64,000 nucleotides of DNA from NCBI GenBank assembly GCA_964057225.1, contig OZ059896.1, forward strand, positions 11,098,001-11,162,000, given 5' to 3'. The stretch is from Auanema rhodensis. Lineage: Eukaryota; Nematoda; Chromadorea; Rhabditida; Rhabditidae. Shown one piece after another: positions 39,779-52,965 of the stretch (positions are counted from its first letter, which is position 1; each line of letters begins with the position of its first letter). Below the pieces are notes generated by a model that was not told where the DNA came from, did not search any database, and saw nothing but the letters and a program-made list of their open reading frames with translations. The translations under genes and the position numbers were made by a program.

Positions 39779-39846
39779 ATGACAGTTGGTTCTAAGCATA
39801 CCGCTTAGAGCCACCAACTTTCTTTCATTAGCATATCAACTGTCAT
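39779..39846. other. Strong hairpin with two alternative pairings
   Basis: In the compact fold AGTTGGTTCTAAGC (39784-39797) pairs with GCTTAGA (39803-39809) and ACCAACT (39813-39819): 14 bp, a 5-nt loop and a 3-nt bulge. In the alternative fold ATGACAGTTG (39779-39788) pairs with CAACTGTCAT (39837-39846), which leaves only the inner 7-bp stem. The element is GC-raised in A/T-rich DNA. No known RNA family is recognised. Confidence 0.55.
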
Positions 39847-40920
39847 ATATTGTATACCATTTATACCTTAATTTTTATAATATTTTATTATTTCTTATCT
39901 ATCATCTTTCTTCTCTATTTTACTTTTTTTTTCGAAAAAAAAAAAAAAAAAAACAAAACCTTTAATAAACTATATGATTTTATTATAAATATTTTATAAT
40001 TTTTCTCATTTCTTTCTTTTAATATTAATTTTCTTTATCAATCAATATATCTTTTTTAATTCATATTTCTTTCCTATTATAGGACTGTTCTATACCCATA
40101 TAATTTACTTTTGCGCATGATTATCAAGGTTTAACTGGTGTCAGATGTTGAAAAGATCATTCTATTACTTCCATCTTTCTTTCATTTCTCTCTCTTTCTT
40201 TCTCTGTCTTTCTCTTCATTTTGCTATTCTTATCTTTTCTATTGATGACATCAGAAATATTTAAAAAATATTTCTATATTTATGCATAAGAGATGGCTTT
40301 TCGAGATTGCTTTCAAATTTTATTTTATTTTAATTAGGAACATTGTTCTTACTTTGATTTTAACGCCAAAATTAAAATGAATCATCTATTCCACTCAATT
40401 TTGTACATTTATATTGAACGTCTATTATTCTTTGTTCATGTCTTTTTCTTTATTTCTCTCCAAATACCTCATTTCCATTCTTCGCAATTGGTTTTTCGCT
40501 CTCACTCTATCTGTTCGACCCCCATCCACCTCTCTATATTCTAACTACTGAACAGACAGAAGAGACAGTCATCCTCGCTGCTCTCAACTGTTTAACCTTC
40601 GTTCAGTCAACATAATTCCATACAGGTCCTTCCTTCCCTACAATGATTCACATAGATCAAGCCAATTGATTTACCACGTGTGTATGTAATTCTAGCTAGT
40701 ATTGACACCTTCATTTGGTAATATGCCGCAACTAACTAGTTTTCAGCTTCTGCTTCACTTTATTTACAGCTTTTCTCAATATTTCCAACTGAAAACTGGG
40801 TAAAATAATTTGAAAACATTTTATATTTATGATCTATACAACTAAATATGTATTTTCTTCTTATTTTTTGTTTTATTTCTACTATTCATTCCTTTTTCGA
40901 TTCATTATTAATATTTATAG

Positions 40921-43112
40921 ATGTCTATACTATTTCATGATAATCCTGGGACGTCCCTGGGTGATGTACAATTGAATAATGAAACAGGCTAGTTTAATTT
41001 CAAATATTTTTATTTTATTTTATAAAAACTTTTTATTATATTTTAATTTTTTTTAGATGATTTCATAACGTCCCCAGAATGGTTTGATGAGATTTTTCCC
41101 AATAACTCCTTCATAGATAGCCCAACTCATACTCAAATCCGAGGCTATTGTCGAGATGTTTTACAGTTTACTGATCCATGGATTGGGTATGTATAAATCA
41201 TATAATATAAATTTATTTATATTTATATTGTTCAGCGTTCGTTATTGGGATTGGGCAATTTTGATTCCAAATTTTACTTTTCTACTATTTCTTGTATTCA
41301 ATGTAAGATGTGTGTTGCGAAAAACGCGCAACTCAAAAAGTCCAGTACTGAAAGCATTTTTCATTTTGGTATAAGATATATTATATATTATAAATTAATA
41401 TATTTATTATATTTAAAGGTTTATTTAACAACAATAATGAATGTATTACGATGTATTGTGTCGATGACAATCACAATTACAAATCCATTTGGAGAATATA
41501 TTGATAAGGTGAATTTTTAGTTCAATTCATTTATTTATTTAATTTTTGTGTTCAAACCTTTTTCTCAAAAATTGTTTTTTTTTCAGATCCTCTGGATTTC
41601 CATCAAATTCTTTTATACGATGGCGGAATTGTGCGTTCTGACTTTCGCTTTACTATTCGGTTTGTTTATATTTCTTCATTTTCTTTTCCTTCCTGCGACA
41701 AAATTAGAAAGAATTTACTGAATTTACAAATATATCGAACAAACTTTTCTTTTTTTCTTATATATGTGTTACAACTAGTTCTCTTTTCTTTGTTAATACA
41801 CATTGATCTACAAAACTTAAATAAGAAACGAAAAACAAATAGTCAAGTTACATAAAAATTGATACTGAAATGATGTCCATCTATACTTCTTCAATATGTA
41901 TGTATGAGATATATCGATATCACTTAAAGTTTTAGTTACATGAGCATACAGATAGATAGATAAATATATTCAAATATATATTATATTGATTATATATAAT
42001 TTTTTATCAAAAAGAATGAAATTTCAGGACAATTGGATAGTTCGAGAAGTGTACGACGGGTATTATTTGCAACATTAGTTATAAGTTTATGTCATACTGC
42101 TCTTCAAACTGTGATTGATATGAAGCTTATTGATGAGGTAATAACAACCATTTATATCATTTTCATCACATTTTTAATATATTTTATAGTCAATTATTGA
42201 TCCGTTTTACTTTAATTTACATTCTGATGGAGGATTGGTATTTTGGATTCTAACATCGTGTGCTTTTATTCTTGTTTATATGTTTGTTTTGTGCTTACCA
42301 CTTACATGCTTTCGAAAATATGTTACATTACCAAGTATGTGAAATATATTTTTTTCTAATTTAAAATTAATTTATTTTAAGGTCGTTGTTCTTTTTATGG
42401 GTATTGCATATTTCTGGTAATATTAAACTTTATGCAAGCATCTGGTGCTCTGCTCATGCTTTTCAAAGCTCAGGATGGAATATGTTTTACAAATATTTCA
42501 ACTTATATTTTCTTCTGTTTCTACACACCTATTGTTTATGCTACATTCCTGAAACGATCATTAAAGTAAGCATATTTATAAGAACTTTATCATCACCAAG
42601 TTCTTTTAAAGTTTTATTAATTTTTTCAATTTCAGACATCCCGCATCAAATCCCAGTGGTGGCTTGTTCTCTTACAGGAAACAAAAGGACGAATCAGGTT
42701 CTGGAGAACTACCGGATTCCTATTATCCTCGTTTCTCAGGTATTTTTAAGATTAATTTTTCTTAAATTATCAAATAAATTTTATTGATTTAATTTGAATC
42801 TATCGAATTAAAACTTATGGTTCAGGTTTAACATCACCTTCCTATGATGATTTATTCGATTGTGGGCGTGATGACCGTTATACCGATTATGAATTCACCC
42901 GAGATTATCTACAGTATCCTTATGATACACCATTAATGGTTTCTGAAACTGCCGAAAGTACCGTAACAACCAGAACAGGCTCCGACGATTTGGAAGGACG
43001 TCAACGTGACAGTATGATGTGGAGCAATTCACTAGAGCGCGCACCACGACAACTTAAAGGTCTGGGCGCTAATGGAACATTAGTATTCGAAGACCAGAAC
43101 AGATGGCGTTGA
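40921..43112 (+). CDS. TPRA1-type seven-transmembrane protein, 10 exons
   Basis: Homologue of TPRA1 (transmembrane protein adipocyte-associated 1, GPR175), a conserved multipass receptor-like protein of the plasma or endomembranes with no settled ligand. Exons: 40921-40987, 41057-41186, 41236-41368, 41419-41508, 41587-41659, 42028-42137, 42190-42334, 42382-42565, 42636-42739, 42826-43112; 440 residues. Family motifs read directly: VRYWDWAILIPN, SMTITITNP, DKILWISIKFF, TLPSRCSFYGY and FFCFYTPIVYATFLKR. Seven hydrophobic segments are followed by a hydrophilic tail rich in Asp, Thr and Ser (about 120 residues). The N-terminus is acidic and has an NET glycosylation motif. ATG directly abuts an atttatag acceptor, so the mRNA is probably trans-spliced or has another 5' exon. 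Intron 1 appears to use a GC donor (ACAG|GCTAGT). The upstream 700 nt are pyrimidine-rich. Confidence 0.9.
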
Positions 43113-45250
43113 ACTTTTGGCTTACAACGGTGATCATCTTTTTTTAAAGCTATTCACCATTTCTCTTTAATTTTCATATCAAATGCTTAATCACATCTGT
43201 TGACATTTCTCCATCAACTGTTTTTCCCTTGTCATAAGAGTATACACTATGTAACTTTCTTTATTTCATTAATAGGGTCTGAATTGAAAAATGATGCAGT
43301 TAACAGTTTTCGATCATACATGTTTACGTGCAATCTCAGGATTATAATTATCTTATTTAATAATTATTATTTTTTTAAAATTCAGGCAGTTAAATAAGGA
43401 AAGCTAATTTCTTTTAAAAATTTTTTTTTTGATATTTTCACGATTTCATTGAATACGTTTTGTTTTAAGAACATATTTTGCGATTCATTAATCCTCTGAC
43501 TCATCAGTACCTCTTCTAACTTTTTAATTTCTCTGAATACGAAATCGTAATACAGGAAGATTATGCAAACTATTCTGTCACTGTCTTTAGTTATGGTTCT
43601 TCTTGTCTGAACATGGTTAAAATGGACTTTGAAGTTCCTGTATACTCAAGTCATGGGTTGTTGCACTAGCATCAAATTGATTGCTTTAATTATTAATCTC
43701 GTTGAAATTACCGATTCATGAATATAAAATCAAAATGATTTTATCTTAGTTCTTAGATTATTAGTCTTTAAAACATTTTCTATACATATGGTTTTGTAAA
43801 TAGTTGTCCATAGCTATTGTTTGTTTCTCTTAGAATCATGGTTCTTCTGCCTGATTATTTCCTCCAAACGATATTGTAATCTTAGTTATATCTACTTCGA
43901 CCCTTCGAATGCTATTTTTTACCGGTTCTTGCAAACTAAAAACAAAGAAAATTATTTGCAAACTATTTCTGTTCTCTCAATTTCATTTAAAATGAAAAAA
44001 CTACTTGTATACTGACCGAGGTCGACGAAATCATAGAATAAATATTTTTTATTTCTTTTATTTGTATTTTTCTAAAATAGTAAAGGATTTCTTAATAAAA
44101 AGTGTTGTGCATGTATCATATCTCAGAAGCTTAGCTCATGCTAAGGTTGATTCATAAACTTTAAAGAAAACATGATGATAATATTAAAAATTATTTTTTT
44201 TTAATACAAAAAAGATGAAATGAACGTGTAAAGACGTTATTTAACTATTGGATTTATCTAGAAAAAAATAATTACGGTAATGATAAAATGATGTAACAAA
44301 ACAAATGAAAAAGAAGAAAAATAAACACAACAACTAGAAATTCTTGTTTCAAAAACTCGAGCTCCTTCTATTTTTTTCTTTGGAGTTAGTATTTTTGTCT
44401 TAAGATTTATAATTTGCTTGAAAAGGGTAATCGGTAATGAGAAAGGGATGTTTCATCGGAAGATAGCAAATGTTTTTCGATATAATCACTAAATTCAACG
44501 AAAAGTTATGAAATAACAAATTCATTGGAATTACTAAAACCAACTGGAAGACCAAAGAAAACAAGAGGAAGAAAAGATTGTGCAATCATAAGTTGTTATT
44601 TGAAGAATTTATCGTTTTCCAGAACACAAATTCTGAATCATGTAAAGTTGAAATATACTTCAACTGATTCTACAATTAGAAAATGAATAAGAGGTCATCA
44701 TATGAGTTATTAAACTATTTTCATTACTTAAAGTTTTTTCTTTAAAAATAAAACTATTTTTCATATTTTTTTTTGAAATGTTATGACATAACTTACATGA
44801 ATAAAATGAAAACTATTAAAGAAATCTTGAAATTGAAAAAGTTTTGAAAGACAAACAGATTCATATTATATAAATTATATTGATAATCATATAAAACATT
44901 ATAATAAACGAAATAATGAGTTGAATCTTTTAAATTTTTGATGAAATTCTAAGAAACTATAGATGATTCAATACTGATCTGAATAAGTACAAATAGTAAA
45001 TAGAATATTTTAATATCTTCGTACTTGGTTCAATATCATCTCAACTATTATCCGGATTAACTTTTGTTCACGATCTCATCACATGAGAGCCGAACCGAGG
45101 ATCAATAAATTGCACAGCTAGGTCAACTAGAAGCTATATTTTGATCATTTTGCTTCCTTAAATTAATTTTTTAGTTTCTTTAACTACTCTTAACGACTGA
45201 ATTAAGAAGTATCATTCTGAGAAAAGACATTATAGATGTAGTACAAGCAT
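43113..45250. other. TPRA1 3' region and intergenic sequence
   Basis: The TPRA1 3'UTR begins here. An AATAAA-type signal occurs at about 44037. The rest is A/T-rich with no gene that I can support. Confidence 0.6.
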
Positions 45251-45873
45251 ATATAGCTTTGTAAAAGAAGATATAGAAAACGATACATTACGTAGTATTA
45301 CACATAGTACGTTTGGTGTATTTGACCCGCTTTTCACAAACCTGAAATTCGAGGTGTTTACACGGAATGCGCTTAAAAATGCTCGTGTGAACCGAAAAGC
45401 CATAACAGATGCTGCAGATCAGATCATAAAAAAATTCGAGTTAAGCTTATGAAGCAATCGACGGCTCCGGAGGGGTAGCGCCCGGTACTTGACGCATTCA
45501 AATCGAATTGCTTATGAGAACTGTGGGATGCGCTAGCTAAGGCTAAGCGGCTGTTTGGGGAAAACAGAGAGTCACTCCGACGTCTGCTGCAAGACAGGAC
45601 AACTTCTTAGTTTTGCCGCTATCTTTGGCTTTGGTCATTGTGTTACCTAAGTCGGAGGTAGCTAGTCAAGAAGGGTGTATGCCGTGACGACGATGTCAGA
45701 TGAATGAAGATAATATATTCAATTGCCGACGAAGCTTCTAAACCATAACCATGTCTCTCAGGAAGCTAGCGGAAGATATGTATCAAATCTGCTTATTCTC
45801 GTAAAAGACGATTACCATCTGATTTTCCAAATAAGCCCGGAAGGCAGGGACGTCAACGATGTTAAGCCCCCCG
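45251..45873 (+). mobile_element. Decayed internal part of an LTR retrotransposon, probably BEL/Pao
   Basis: A block of clearly higher GC with broken + strand reading frames. The most informative piece, in the open frame 45723-45914, reads LILVKDDYH and then GRDVNDVK, which fits the C-terminal DUF5641-type tail of BEL/Pao polyproteins (pattern VLVKDD..PR..W, then GRDG.VR.VK). Further upstream a frame contains FGVFDPLF, which loosely recalls the FDPLG motif after the reverse transcriptase, and another contains ELWDALAKAKRLFGEN. Stops and frameshifts interrupt all frames, so the element is dead, and only a few hundred bases of internal sequence remain. No 5' LTR copy is seen. The family call rests on short motifs. 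Confidence 0.5.
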
Positions 45874-46199
45874 TGTTGTGCTGGCATCTAGCCAGTTATT
45901 ATTTTGGCATGTAGCCAGTGATTTACTTTTTATCATTTGTCCTCCTGACTTTTTTCCATCGTTTAGTGCTATATATAGAAGAGAATAGCTGAGAGAAGCA
46001 TCTCTTTTTTCTGAAAATAGAGAAGAAGCTTGTTTTTAGGGATCATCTTCACTCTAATAGTTTTTGGTATATAGGAGTGTATTTCCTTTCTACTCATTTT
46101 TGTTATCAAAATATCTTTTTGTTGTGAAAACGACAAGGTTTCGCTTTTATTAATAGATTCTTGTCAAAGTAAGGGTTAATTTTTTTGTTCACGACAACA
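45874..46199 (+). mobile_element. 3' LTR of the retrotransposon relic
   Basis: The segment starts TGTTGT and ends ACAACA, a 6-bp inverted terminus of the TG...CA type expected for an LTR. It directly follows the putative end of the polyprotein. It contains a TATA-like element (TATATATAG at about 45970) followed by a purine-rich leader. A small stem-loop CTGGC-GCCAG lies at the start. No second copy is found in the window, so the ends are inferred from the termini. Confidence 0.55.
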
Positions 46200-46764
46200 T
46201 TACACTTTGTTATTCATATTTTATGTAAAAATCAAAGAAAGTGTTTGTTCATTTTATCAGTTTTTTCTCCTTCATGACTTTCTTTTTCAACTTTTCTTTT
46301 TACAAATTTCATCTATGAACTAATATAAATGAAGCCAATTTTTAAAAATAATTCATAACAATGTTTTTCATTCTCATAACAACTTACTAGAATATCTTCC
46401 CAGGGATCTTTACATATACTCAATGTTTCATGTAATTGAAGATCTGTGGCAACTTTTACTTTCTCATGTCTGATAACAGTTTAAAGAAACAAAACGAAAC
46501 TAGGTTGAATCTCATCTATCATCGTTATTCAAGATCAAAATGATGTTTGATGTAACTAATCGAAATCTTCTGAATAATTTCAAAACTTCAGCTAATACTT
46601 TTCAAACTTGATAACGATGACGGATGAGATACAACCTCTTCATATAATTTTGTTTTGAAACGAGTTTGAAGTATAGCGTGATTGAAGTTAAATGTGCTTT
46701 TTACATCGGAAATATTTTTGTATCAGCATTTTATATGTATAATTAGTAAATATTTATATTTTAC

Positions 46765-46796
<32 letters not shown>

Positions 46797-49117
46797 CTGT
46801 ATGATATTATGATGATCAAATGTTAAAACTATTTATATATCTTTGAAAATATAATTTTTGACTATATAGGAAGAAAGTATAGTATATACATATATGTATA
46901 TCGCATTACTTCTTTTTTCCCAAAAACTTATTTTGTTTTTGTTCAAAGTTTTTACCCGACAGAAACTTAAGCTTTGAAAATTAAATTTAAAATTGCAGGT
47001 TTTTCATATTCAAAATTTATATTGAAATATCTTAAAGCATTAAAATATTAATTCCTAATATTATGTAAGAATGAAATGAATCATTTTTCATCTCTATAGC
47101 TGTAATATGATTCTTTGTTCTGTTTAGAAATCTGATTTATACGATATATGAATATACATATACATATATCATTTATTCTATAATATATCTCCTATATTTT
47201 CTAGAATGAATAATAACTACAAAGTATGAAAAAAAAAACTTTTTTAAGCGTTAAAACAAGAAAACATTTGAATGATTTGTCTTCTAAAATACATACAACA
47301 TTTGTGTATTCTACAGGTTTTCAAACTTATTTCTCGTTATATATACATATCCGTATGTCAGAATATTATTATTTCATCTATTCTTCAGTCTCTAACCTCA
47401 TTTTTCTATTTGACTCTTCTTTTATCAACTAACAACTGACTTCACATCATTTCTCGTATGACTTTTCGGATTTAATTTCAAAGCTCAAATGGTTTTTAAG
47501 AATATTTTTAAGACGAAATACAATATCTTTCCATCTTCTTCACACCATTGCTTTTCTTCCTTTTTACAACGTACGAGGCCATTTTTTACTCACAGAGTTC
47601 ATGATATGCCTCATTCTTGAACCATTCGACTAATGGCAAATGATGTGGAGAAAATGACTTTAGTTTTCTTCTCTTAATTCATTCATTTTCTATTTATTTG
47701 ATCATTAAAACGTCATTATTTCATATAAAGATTCTAAGTTCCTTTTCAAATAGATATCTATATATGTACATATATAGATAGATAGATAGATAGATATAAA
47801 CATATGAATATGTATGTAAACTTGTTGCTTTTTCTTCTTTTTCTTCTTCTTCTTCATCCTCATCCTCATACCAAAAGTTAGAAAAGAACATGAATAAAAG
47901 AAGATTATGACTGTGAGAATTGAAACACCAAAATATTCATGAAATTCAGTGTTTTTTTTTTATTTTAAGAAACTTTCGAATATATATAGGCAAGAAACAG
48001 AAGAACATCATCATTCATTCCTTTCTTTTTTCTTTTTTTTTTGTTAAAACGACCTCATTGAAGTGCACATCTAACTAAGTAACTAACTCATTGACAAACA
48101 TTACTTTTCAATATTTAAATCATACCGTATAGTTTAAATTACTAATCTTTATGCAGAAAATAGTAATAGTAATAGCACATATATATATATATATATTCAA
48201 AATAAGTTATATTAATTCATTTATATATAGAAATATGTAATATTCTTAAGAATATATTGATCTATGATATTCTTTGATCAATCTTAGTTTCAAATATTAT
48301 ATAAAGTATGTCATATCTTAACTATTCATATATAGTTTTGTATAATGAACTTGTTTGTTTTTTTCAAATTTTAATAAAAAAATACAGAAAAGAAAATGAA
48401 ATTGATATCGTACAAGTTGTGGGAAGAAAAGTTAAATTGAAATATCATTGAGAAAGATTCATTTTCATTTAATCTTCCAACTTTTCAATTACTAGTCCTT
48501 TTAGAAGAATTTTCGAAAAAGTCAAAATTTGGTTTCTGAAACTTGGTTTCAGCTTTATGGTTGATTAATCCAAATCTAACATCGTTATTTGAATTATTCT
48601 AAATTTGGTATCAATCTATATCATCTTATATTTCTTTCTTTTTTGTTGAAAAAACGTTTTCATTTCTTCATCAAATAATATTTCATAAAATCTTCTTTAG
48701 TTTGTATACATTGATGTTCATTTTACATTTGCACTTCAAATAGTTTGAAAGTTAACTAGATAACTATTGTCATTAAGTTATTATATTTCATTTTATTATT
48801 TTCCTTTTTTTTTTGAAGAAAAGGAAAAAGAATTAGAATTATCCAATATATATAATATATATAAACTCTATACATCTACATATAAGTATGTGCAAAAGCG
48901 TTATGAACATCTAATGTTTTAGTTTCTTGAGATGCCAAGTTCAAGTAGGAGTGTTAAGAGAGAAACTTTACTGAAAGAAAGTGTTAATAAACTAATAAGA
49001 CCAAATATAATAACGTACTACTAGACTAGTTAACTATATCTTCCCTATAGTTACCTAATTTACTCAAATCCAACAACAGAACATAGATATCTATTTCCCT
49101 AATTTAGATCTTAGGTA

Positions 49118-49178
<61 letters not shown>

Positions 49179-52100
49179 ATTTGTTATTTATCGAAAACAA
49201 ATTAGTTTGCCACTGTAATCTAAAAATATTTTTAAATGATTCAATGATTTTCTATTTTTTCTGAAATTTTTCATCTCCTAATTTATCAATTTTATTATTA
49301 GAATATTAGCTAAGATCATTAAATATTCTAAAAATTGGTAATATGAACTTGATAATTACTATAAAAAGTTTAATGAAGTTTCATTAATCATACGTTAATT
49401 ATAGTTAAAATGCATTTATTTGAATATATTCTCCAAAATATTTAAACAAAAACGTTTTGCCATCCTATAAGAGTTACACATCGAAGGTTAACAGGATTAC
49501 AAAATGTGAGTTTATGCTTCATATAAATACATTGTTTTTAGAATTCTTTTGAGAACAAAAAAGAAGAATAAATTCTTTTGTAAATCTTTTCAGCTATTAA
49601 TAGTTGGAAGCATCTCTTTCTTTTTATTTTTATAACAAGAAAAAAAAAAGATTTCAATACTTAAAACTGATATGAACTTAGTTATAAACTTCTTTTTTTT
49701 TATTTTTAATGTTCAAAATATCTTGGATCTTTTCTATGAATAAGCAAAAAGATTTAAATTTACATTATTCACTCATCTATTTGGCATTTTGCGTGGTGGT
49801 GGAAGATCGCATAACTCATATTATAATTATTTCCTAAATATATTCCAAGTCTTATGCAAAAGAAAGTTTATTCTTACTCATATATCAAGCTTTATTTTTA
49901 TTTTTTAACCTTATATTTGAACTATTTAATCGGTAAAAACCATTATTTATTATGAAAATACTTAAATATACAACTATATATCTAAATTTTTATTAAAATT
50001 TGTTTAATTAATGTAAAATAAGAGCTTATACATTGTATCAAATTCTATTTTATACAAATTGTTCTTTCATCTTATTACATTTCTATAAAAATCTAAATAA
50101 TGTAAATGGAAAAGTCTTTCTTTTCATCAAATTGTTTATTTGATAACTTCAACTACATTCTAACACATTTTCAATCAAAAACAAAGCAAACTTCAAACTT
50201 CATGAGAAATATACAAACTTCAAGAGGGATCTGTCAGTTTGTTGACCACCTGATCTTTAACAGCACACAATGACTTTGCACTACAATCTTTTTCTTTTTT
50301 TTTTTGAAAAATCTTTAACCTTTCTTCTCAATATTATTACAAATAGTTAGTAAATAAAACAAAAATTATAATATATTTGTTATATTACAATTTCTTTTCT
50401 TTTTTTCTTCAAAATTAAGTATTTATAAAAATGTTTTTGTTTATTTTCAAGTATGAATAGTTTGCATAATACTTATACAGTTTATCTTTATAATTTCACC
50501 TTTTATTTCTATATAAAAAGAAATATTATTCATTATTTATATAAATATATCTTTACTAATATATGTATTTTCATAAGAATCTATTAACAATATTATAAAT
50601 ATATTCTTAGAAATATACTAAGTGTTTTTCATATTTTTAATTTTCAACTTATTCTCACATTTTTTTATTTTTTGCTTACATCATCATCGTCTTTTGTGGA
50701 ACATTTTCATGATGGATATGAGATGTTACTTCGTCTTTTAGTTGCTTAAAGATCTTTCTTCATTTGATCAGATCATTCTGAAAAGTACAACAAGACCACA
50801 TCTAATAATTATTTATTTCTTTTATTAATTTATATTATTTTAATATTTTTGAGATAAGATTTGAATTATTTTACAAGCTTACATCATATCGTATCTGAAA
50901 AAAAAAAGATTTTGTTTTTTCATTTTCTAAAATAATTCAAATTCTTTAATATTTTAAGAAACTTTTTGTCATTTAGTTTCTAAAATTAAAGTCATTTTTC
51001 GTGTCAAAAAATAATTCTTATTACAGCTTATTGAAGAAGAAGAAATGACATTTGTTTAAAGGCTCTCTCATTTCGTTCGTCATAATCAGTCTTCTTTAAA
51101 ACTTCACAAGCTCTTATGACCGTAGTTTTAAGAAATTAACAATTTTTTTTGAAGAAAAAAAATTGTTTACTAAACAAAAATTATAATTTACTTTAAACTA
51201 ATAATAAACAAATGTTCATAACCATCCAATTAATATCAAGTTTTAAGTTGTAAAAGATGAAATAGCTTCTTGATATAATGAAAGAAACTATTGAATTTCT
51301 CATAATTAAGTTCATTAAGCTAACATATCTTTATAAAAATATATTTGTTCATTACATTTAAAGTTTGTCTTATATATATATTCTTAAAGTTTTGTCACTT
51401 CAGAGCTTTTGCCAGATGTGATCATCACGTGTGTATGTGTGTGTATGATTGTTTTATCTAATAATTTGTAAACAATTTAAAATATTAAGAACTCATTTCT
51501 TTCTTTATAAGAAAAAAATCAAAATTAAAAATAATATTAAATGGTTTTTTGAATGGAACTTAATGATTTTCAAATTATTTCCTTAGTACTTTAATATTTG
51601 TGGTTAAAGTTTTCATTCAGTACTAACATCATGTGTTTTATTCATTGGTAATTGAAAAAATATAAAAGTGTTGAACACATTCATTTTGAAATTTGACCTC
51701 ATTTTCTATTTTCATCCAAAAGAATTTCAAAGATTTTTTTATCACAACTATTGGCTGAAAAATCACTTTCAGCTTCTTTTTCTTTCTTTTTTTTGCTTGT
51801 TAAGTGTAATATCTGAGGTCACCTTTAAGCTTTCATATATCTGACGCCCTCATACGACAATTGGTAGTTCAAATCAAGCATGATATATGATATCTTGATA
51901 TCTATTGAAATAAACAAAAAAAACTATGTGTAGTGTTAAGATATATTGTGAGAGAAAGTATAGATAAAGATATATAAATGAGATTGTTATCAGTCATTTG
52001 AAAAGTTTGAAGATGAAAAGATTAAATGAAAAAAAAAGTAGGAGAGGCGGTTGATTAAGCATGAATTGAGTTTCTTGATCTTCTATTAAGATCTTTCATC

Positions 52101-52514
52101 TTCAATCTATACATCCTTGAAATTTATACCTATTCTTTGTGCATGTGTGTTGTGTTAAAACTATTCCCATATTTTAGTATAAAACATATACATATACATA
52201 TATTCTGTTATTTCAAATGTTATTTTCTTGTTCGTATAACCCATAAGACTTAAACTTCCATACATGGACCGGAAAAGTAATTTTTCTCTTTACTTAAAAA
52301 TTTGTTCTTGCTTGACCTTTAAAGCAGACTTTTGAGCTTTTTCGCCCCCCTTTGCCTTATAGAAATGTTTCTTTCGACATGTTATCTGTGTCATATGTAT
52401 ATAAACATTAATTTATTACTATTTTTCAAGGTTTATAGAAATCTTATTGTACTTTTATTTATTTTTTTTTCAAATATATTATATACAATAGTCTTAAAAT
52501 ATATTTTTATTTAG
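46200..52514. other. 6.3-kb intergenic sequence
   Basis: A/T-rich, with TA (46770-46797), GATA (47777-47796) and CT (49121-49174) microsatellites. I see no gene: the open frames are short, hydrophobic or low-complexity and lack splice support. Confidence 0.65.
49121..49174. repeat. (CT)n microsatellite
   Basis: 54 nt of uninterrupted CT dinucleotides, the longest pure CT run of the window. Confidence 0.95.
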
Positions 52515-52531
52515 AATAACGTCTGCTAAAC

Positions 52532-52965
52532 ATGGGTTCAGGAATGGCTAAATATTCTGATCATGATACATATTATAAGAGAAGACGTGGAACAAGAGGT
52601 TATTTCTTTTATTTATTCATACTTATTATAACAATTATTTTAGTTAATTCTGAAGTTGAAAAATGCTTTTCCAAAGAATATAGCGAGTACTGGAAGGTAG
52701 AGCCAAAAAAAAATGTAGGAGAAAACTTCATGATTGATCGAAATGAATATGGAACAGGAAAAAAAGGATTTTGTAAGTTTTCTTAAAGATTTTATGAAAG
52801 AAAAATGTTAAATAAATAACTAATTTATATGAAAAATATAAATTTATAGATGGATCTCCTTTAAAAGACAGAACTCGAACATCACAATTTGCTTCATCAT
52901 TTTCATCAGCTGATAAAAGTTCTCCAGGAATAACTTCTGGACCAACTCAACGATTGAACAGATAA
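52532..52965 (+). CDS. Small single-pass membrane protein of unknown function, 2 exons
   Basis: Exons 52532-52772 and 52850-52965 join in frame (gtaagt donor, ttatag acceptor) to give 118 residues. The N-terminal 22 residues are polar and basic (YYKRRRGTRG), followed by one strongly hydrophobic segment (about residues 24-39, FFYLFILIITIILV). A charged region and a Ser/Thr-rich tail (FASSFSSADKSSPG) follow. Basic residues before the segment favour a cytosolic N-terminus by the positive-inside rule, making it a signal-anchor protein. A tttatttag acceptor lies 17 nt before the ATG, consistent with trans-splicing. I recognise no family. It is convergent with testin, 624 bp apart. Confidence 0.65.

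Larger units (their letters stand above)
22850..40920. other. 18-kb gene desert
   Basis: Mostly A/T-rich sequence with CT/GA/TA microsatellites and short palindromes of the TACATA/TATGTA type. No multi-exon gene can be built. Islands worth noting are 24750-24870, 26927-27160 (+ open frame), 27480-27620 (two hairpins), 29062-29349 (- open frame), 31603-31701 (two hairpins), 34550-34770 (raised GC), 36660-36800 and 39779-39846 (hairpin). The last 700 nt (about 40170-40800) are pyrimidine-rich on the + strand and probably belong to the promoter/5'UTR of the TPRA1 gene. Confidence 0.6.

Noticed and set aside
51841-51890. ttggtagttcaaatc, resembling tRNA D and T arms
   Set aside because: The motifs abut each other and no cloverleaf forms.
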